Position numbers and translations under genes: made by a program. A stretch of 6,977 nucleotides of DNA from Candidatus Omnitrophota bacterium (GTDB taxonomy: Bacteria > Omnitrophota > Koll11 > Gorgyraeales > Gorgyraeaceae). Under the pieces are notes generated by a model, which saw only the letters and a program-made list of their open reading frames with translations, had not been told where the DNA came from and did not search any database. This document shows positions 5,686 through 6,977 of this stretch, piece after piece (position 1 is the first letter of the stretch; each line of letters opens with the position of its first letter). The stretch covers positions 1 through 6,977 of the forward strand of contig JAHIRR010000086.1 of NCBI GenBank assembly GCA_018818505.1. The letters are read 5' to 3'.

Positions 5686-6977
5686 TTCTTCACCGATGGA
5701 AACAGCTCTATATCCGTATGCGGGAAAAATAGCGCTGCGCTGTAATTATTCATAAAAGATGAATTCGCGCTCAAATCAAGATATGTCATTTTATCAGCGA
5801 TCAAATATGCCTTGTCCATTGCCTCGCTTGAGAGGATCGCCATCTTCGCGCCTGCTATGGAAGTATTGCCCAGAAATTCAAATTTTTCCTCTGGAAGATC
5901 CGGCAAAAGCCCGATGTTTATAGCGGATCGGATGTCCAATGCAGTGCCCAGGCCGCCTGCGATAAACACATGCTTCAGGTCAGATTTTTTATAGCCTACT
6001 TCCTTTAGAAGCACTTCTATGCCAGTGTATATGGCACCTTTCGAATGCATAATATTTTTTATATCATTCTCATCTATTGCTATTTTTTCTGCCAGAGCTA
6101 TGGTTTTTGCGCCATTTATCTTGCCAGAGCGATCAATGATCCTATGTTTCAGGCATTCGCTAAGGCAGCTTATTATGCCAGAGCCACATATGCCTTTCGG
6201 AGCAGCATTGCCTATGGTCCTTACAGAGATTTTACCTTTCTTTATTGATATGGCCTCGATCGCGCCTTTCATTGCCCTTATGCCTGAGGAAAGGCCTCCG
6301 CCCTCAAAGCACGGGCCAGCAGATGTCGAGCACGCCATGTAATATTCCTTATTGCCCACTACGACCTCACCATTTGTGCCAAGGTCAATAAAAAGGGAGA
6401 AATCTTCGCTGTTATCCATGCCAGATGCCAAGACTCCGCTTATAATGTCGCCGCCAACATAGCTGCCTATTGAAGGTAGACATGATAAAAGACCCCGCGG
6501 ATTTATTTTTATGCCTGCTTCTGCTGCCCGAATCACTGGCATAAAGTTTACAACTGGTATATACGGGTCTTTTCTTATATATTCGGGATCTATTTTTAGC
6601 AAAAGATGTGTCATTGTTGTATTGCCTGCGCACATGACTGCGGTAATGTCGTCGAGCGTTAGGCCACGTTCCTTTGCCATGTTATCTACGAGCATGTTTA
6701 CAGTATCTATCACTGCATGATGCAGTCTTTCAAGGCCCCGAGCTTCCTTCGCATATATAATTCTTGAAATTACATCCTCGCCAAAATCAACCTGCGGATT
6801 ATAACTTGCCTTTGCAGCCAGCACTTCCTGAGATTTTAAATCAATGAGGTACGCGACTATGGTGGTGGTGCCGATATCAAGCGCCACGCCAAGATTTTTT
6901 GCTGAAGCGTTCCCTGGCTCCACAAGCACTATTTCTGTGGTGCCGTTTCTGTTGCCAAGGGTTACTGTGGCCTCCCA
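5673..6977 (-). CDS. acsV: AcsV/RACo-type corrinoid protein reductive activator (ASKHA ATPase), N-terminus cut by window edge
   Basis: The frame is open to the right edge, giving 434 visible residues and a TAA stop at 5673-5675. The GTG at 6929 lies inside the frame and is unlikely to be the start. Family members run to roughly 600 residues and begin with a [2Fe-2S] ferredoxin domain, so about a third is missing here. The visible part is the DUF4445/ASKHA region. It has a phosphate-1 loop DIGTTT (visible residues 34-39), a phosphate-2 loop DLGTNGE (198-204), a GICGSG turn (262-267) and an adenosine-binding AGGLG (340-344). Known relatives use ATP to drive one-electron reduction of inactive Co(II) corrinoid back to Co(I). 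Placement next to cooC, acsD and acsE points to the corrinoid iron-sulfur protein of the acetyl-CoA pathway as its partner. Related activators serve methanol or methylamine corrinoid proteins, but the neighbours argue against that. The stop overlaps the start of cooC by 13 nt, so the two are probably translationally coupled. Confidence 0.9.
   Translation of the reverse strand, partial: WEATVTLGNRNGTTEIVLVEPGNASAKNLGVALDIGTTTIVAYLIDLKSQEVLAAKASYNPQVDFGEDVISRIIYAKEARGLERLHHAVIDTVNMLVDNMAKERGLTLDDITAVMCAGNTTMTHLLLKIDPEYIRKDPYIPVVNFMPVIRAAEAGIKINPRGLLSCLPSIGSYVGGDIISGVLASGMDNSEDFSLFIDLGTNGEVVVGNKEYYMACSTSAGPCFEGGGLSSGIRAMKGAIEAISIKKGKISVRTIGNAAPKGICGSGIISCLSECLKHRIIDRSGKINGAKTIALAEKIAIDENDIKNIMHSKGAIYTGIEVLLKEVGYKKSDLKHVFIAGGLGTALDIRSAINIGLLPDLPEEKFEFLGNTSIAGAKMAILSSEAMDKAYLIADKMTYLDLSANSSFMNNYSAALFFPHTDIELFPSVKKWLT

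Noticed and set aside
5673..6929. Complete 418-residue gene starting at the GTG at 6929
   Set aside because: The frame stays open for 16 more codons to the window edge, and the family has a ferredoxin domain upstream, so the gene is cut by the edge.

Overview
This window looks like a stretch of chromosome from an anaerobic bacterium that uses the Wood-Ljungdahl (reductive acetyl-CoA) pathway. All seven genes lie on the minus strand, so the window reads biologically from right to left. The AcsD and AcsE proteins are of the bacterial acetogen type rather than the archaeal CdhD type. The hexulose-phosphate synthase/RraA fusion and the DRTGG-type ATPase are combinations I associate with archaea and uncultured bacterial lineages. 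An uncultured phylum such as Omnitrophota would fit, but I cannot establish taxonomy from this sequence alone.

Layout from right to left. (1) 6977-5673: the C-terminal two thirds of an AcsV/RACo-type protein, an ASKHA-fold ATPase that reductively reactivates the corrinoid protein; its N-terminal part lies beyond the right edge. (2) 5685-4978: a CooC-type nickel-insertion ATPase, overlapping acsV by 13 nt. (3) 4990-4055: AcsD, the small subunit of the corrinoid iron-sulfur protein, overlapping cooC by 13 nt. (4) 4054-3904: a 151-nt gap filled mostly by a 111-bp imperfect palindrome. (5) 3903-3109: AcsE, the methyltetrahydrofolate:corrinoid protein methyltransferase. (6) 3109-2690: a YjbQ/UPF0047 protein joined to acsE by a TAATG stop/start overlap. 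(7) 2689-2639: a short gap holding a perfect 17-bp hairpin. (8) 2638-1352: a fusion of 3-hexulose-6-phosphate synthase with an RraA-like domain. (9) 1351-1276: a gap with a TTCGCGAA-rich inverted repeat. (10) 1275-175: a BioD-like P-loop ATPase with a C-terminal DRTGG domain, resembling the N-terminal regulatory part of long phosphotransacetylases but lacking the catalytic domain. (11) 174-1: non-coding, with degenerate TTGGTTATTG repeats and two small hairpins.

How the genes work together: AcsE passes the methyl group of methyl-tetrahydrofolate to the corrinoid protein (AcsD plus AcsC, the latter not in the window). AcsV restores corrinoid that has oxidised to Co(II). CooC matures the nickel cluster of CO dehydrogenase and/or acetyl-CoA synthase. 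The catalytic subunits AcsA, AcsB and AcsC are absent here and would be expected beyond the right edge or elsewhere. The three distal genes are co-oriented but only yjbQ is clearly coupled. The sugar-phosphate/one-carbon fusion and the Pta-regulatory-like ATPase could connect to formaldehyde and acetyl-CoA metabolism, which is inference.

The most unusual feature is structural. Every gap longer than 50 bp carries a different inverted repeat, and two of these sit within about 10 nt of a start codon that has no visible Shine-Dalgarno sequence. I did not find a clearly new multi-gene system.
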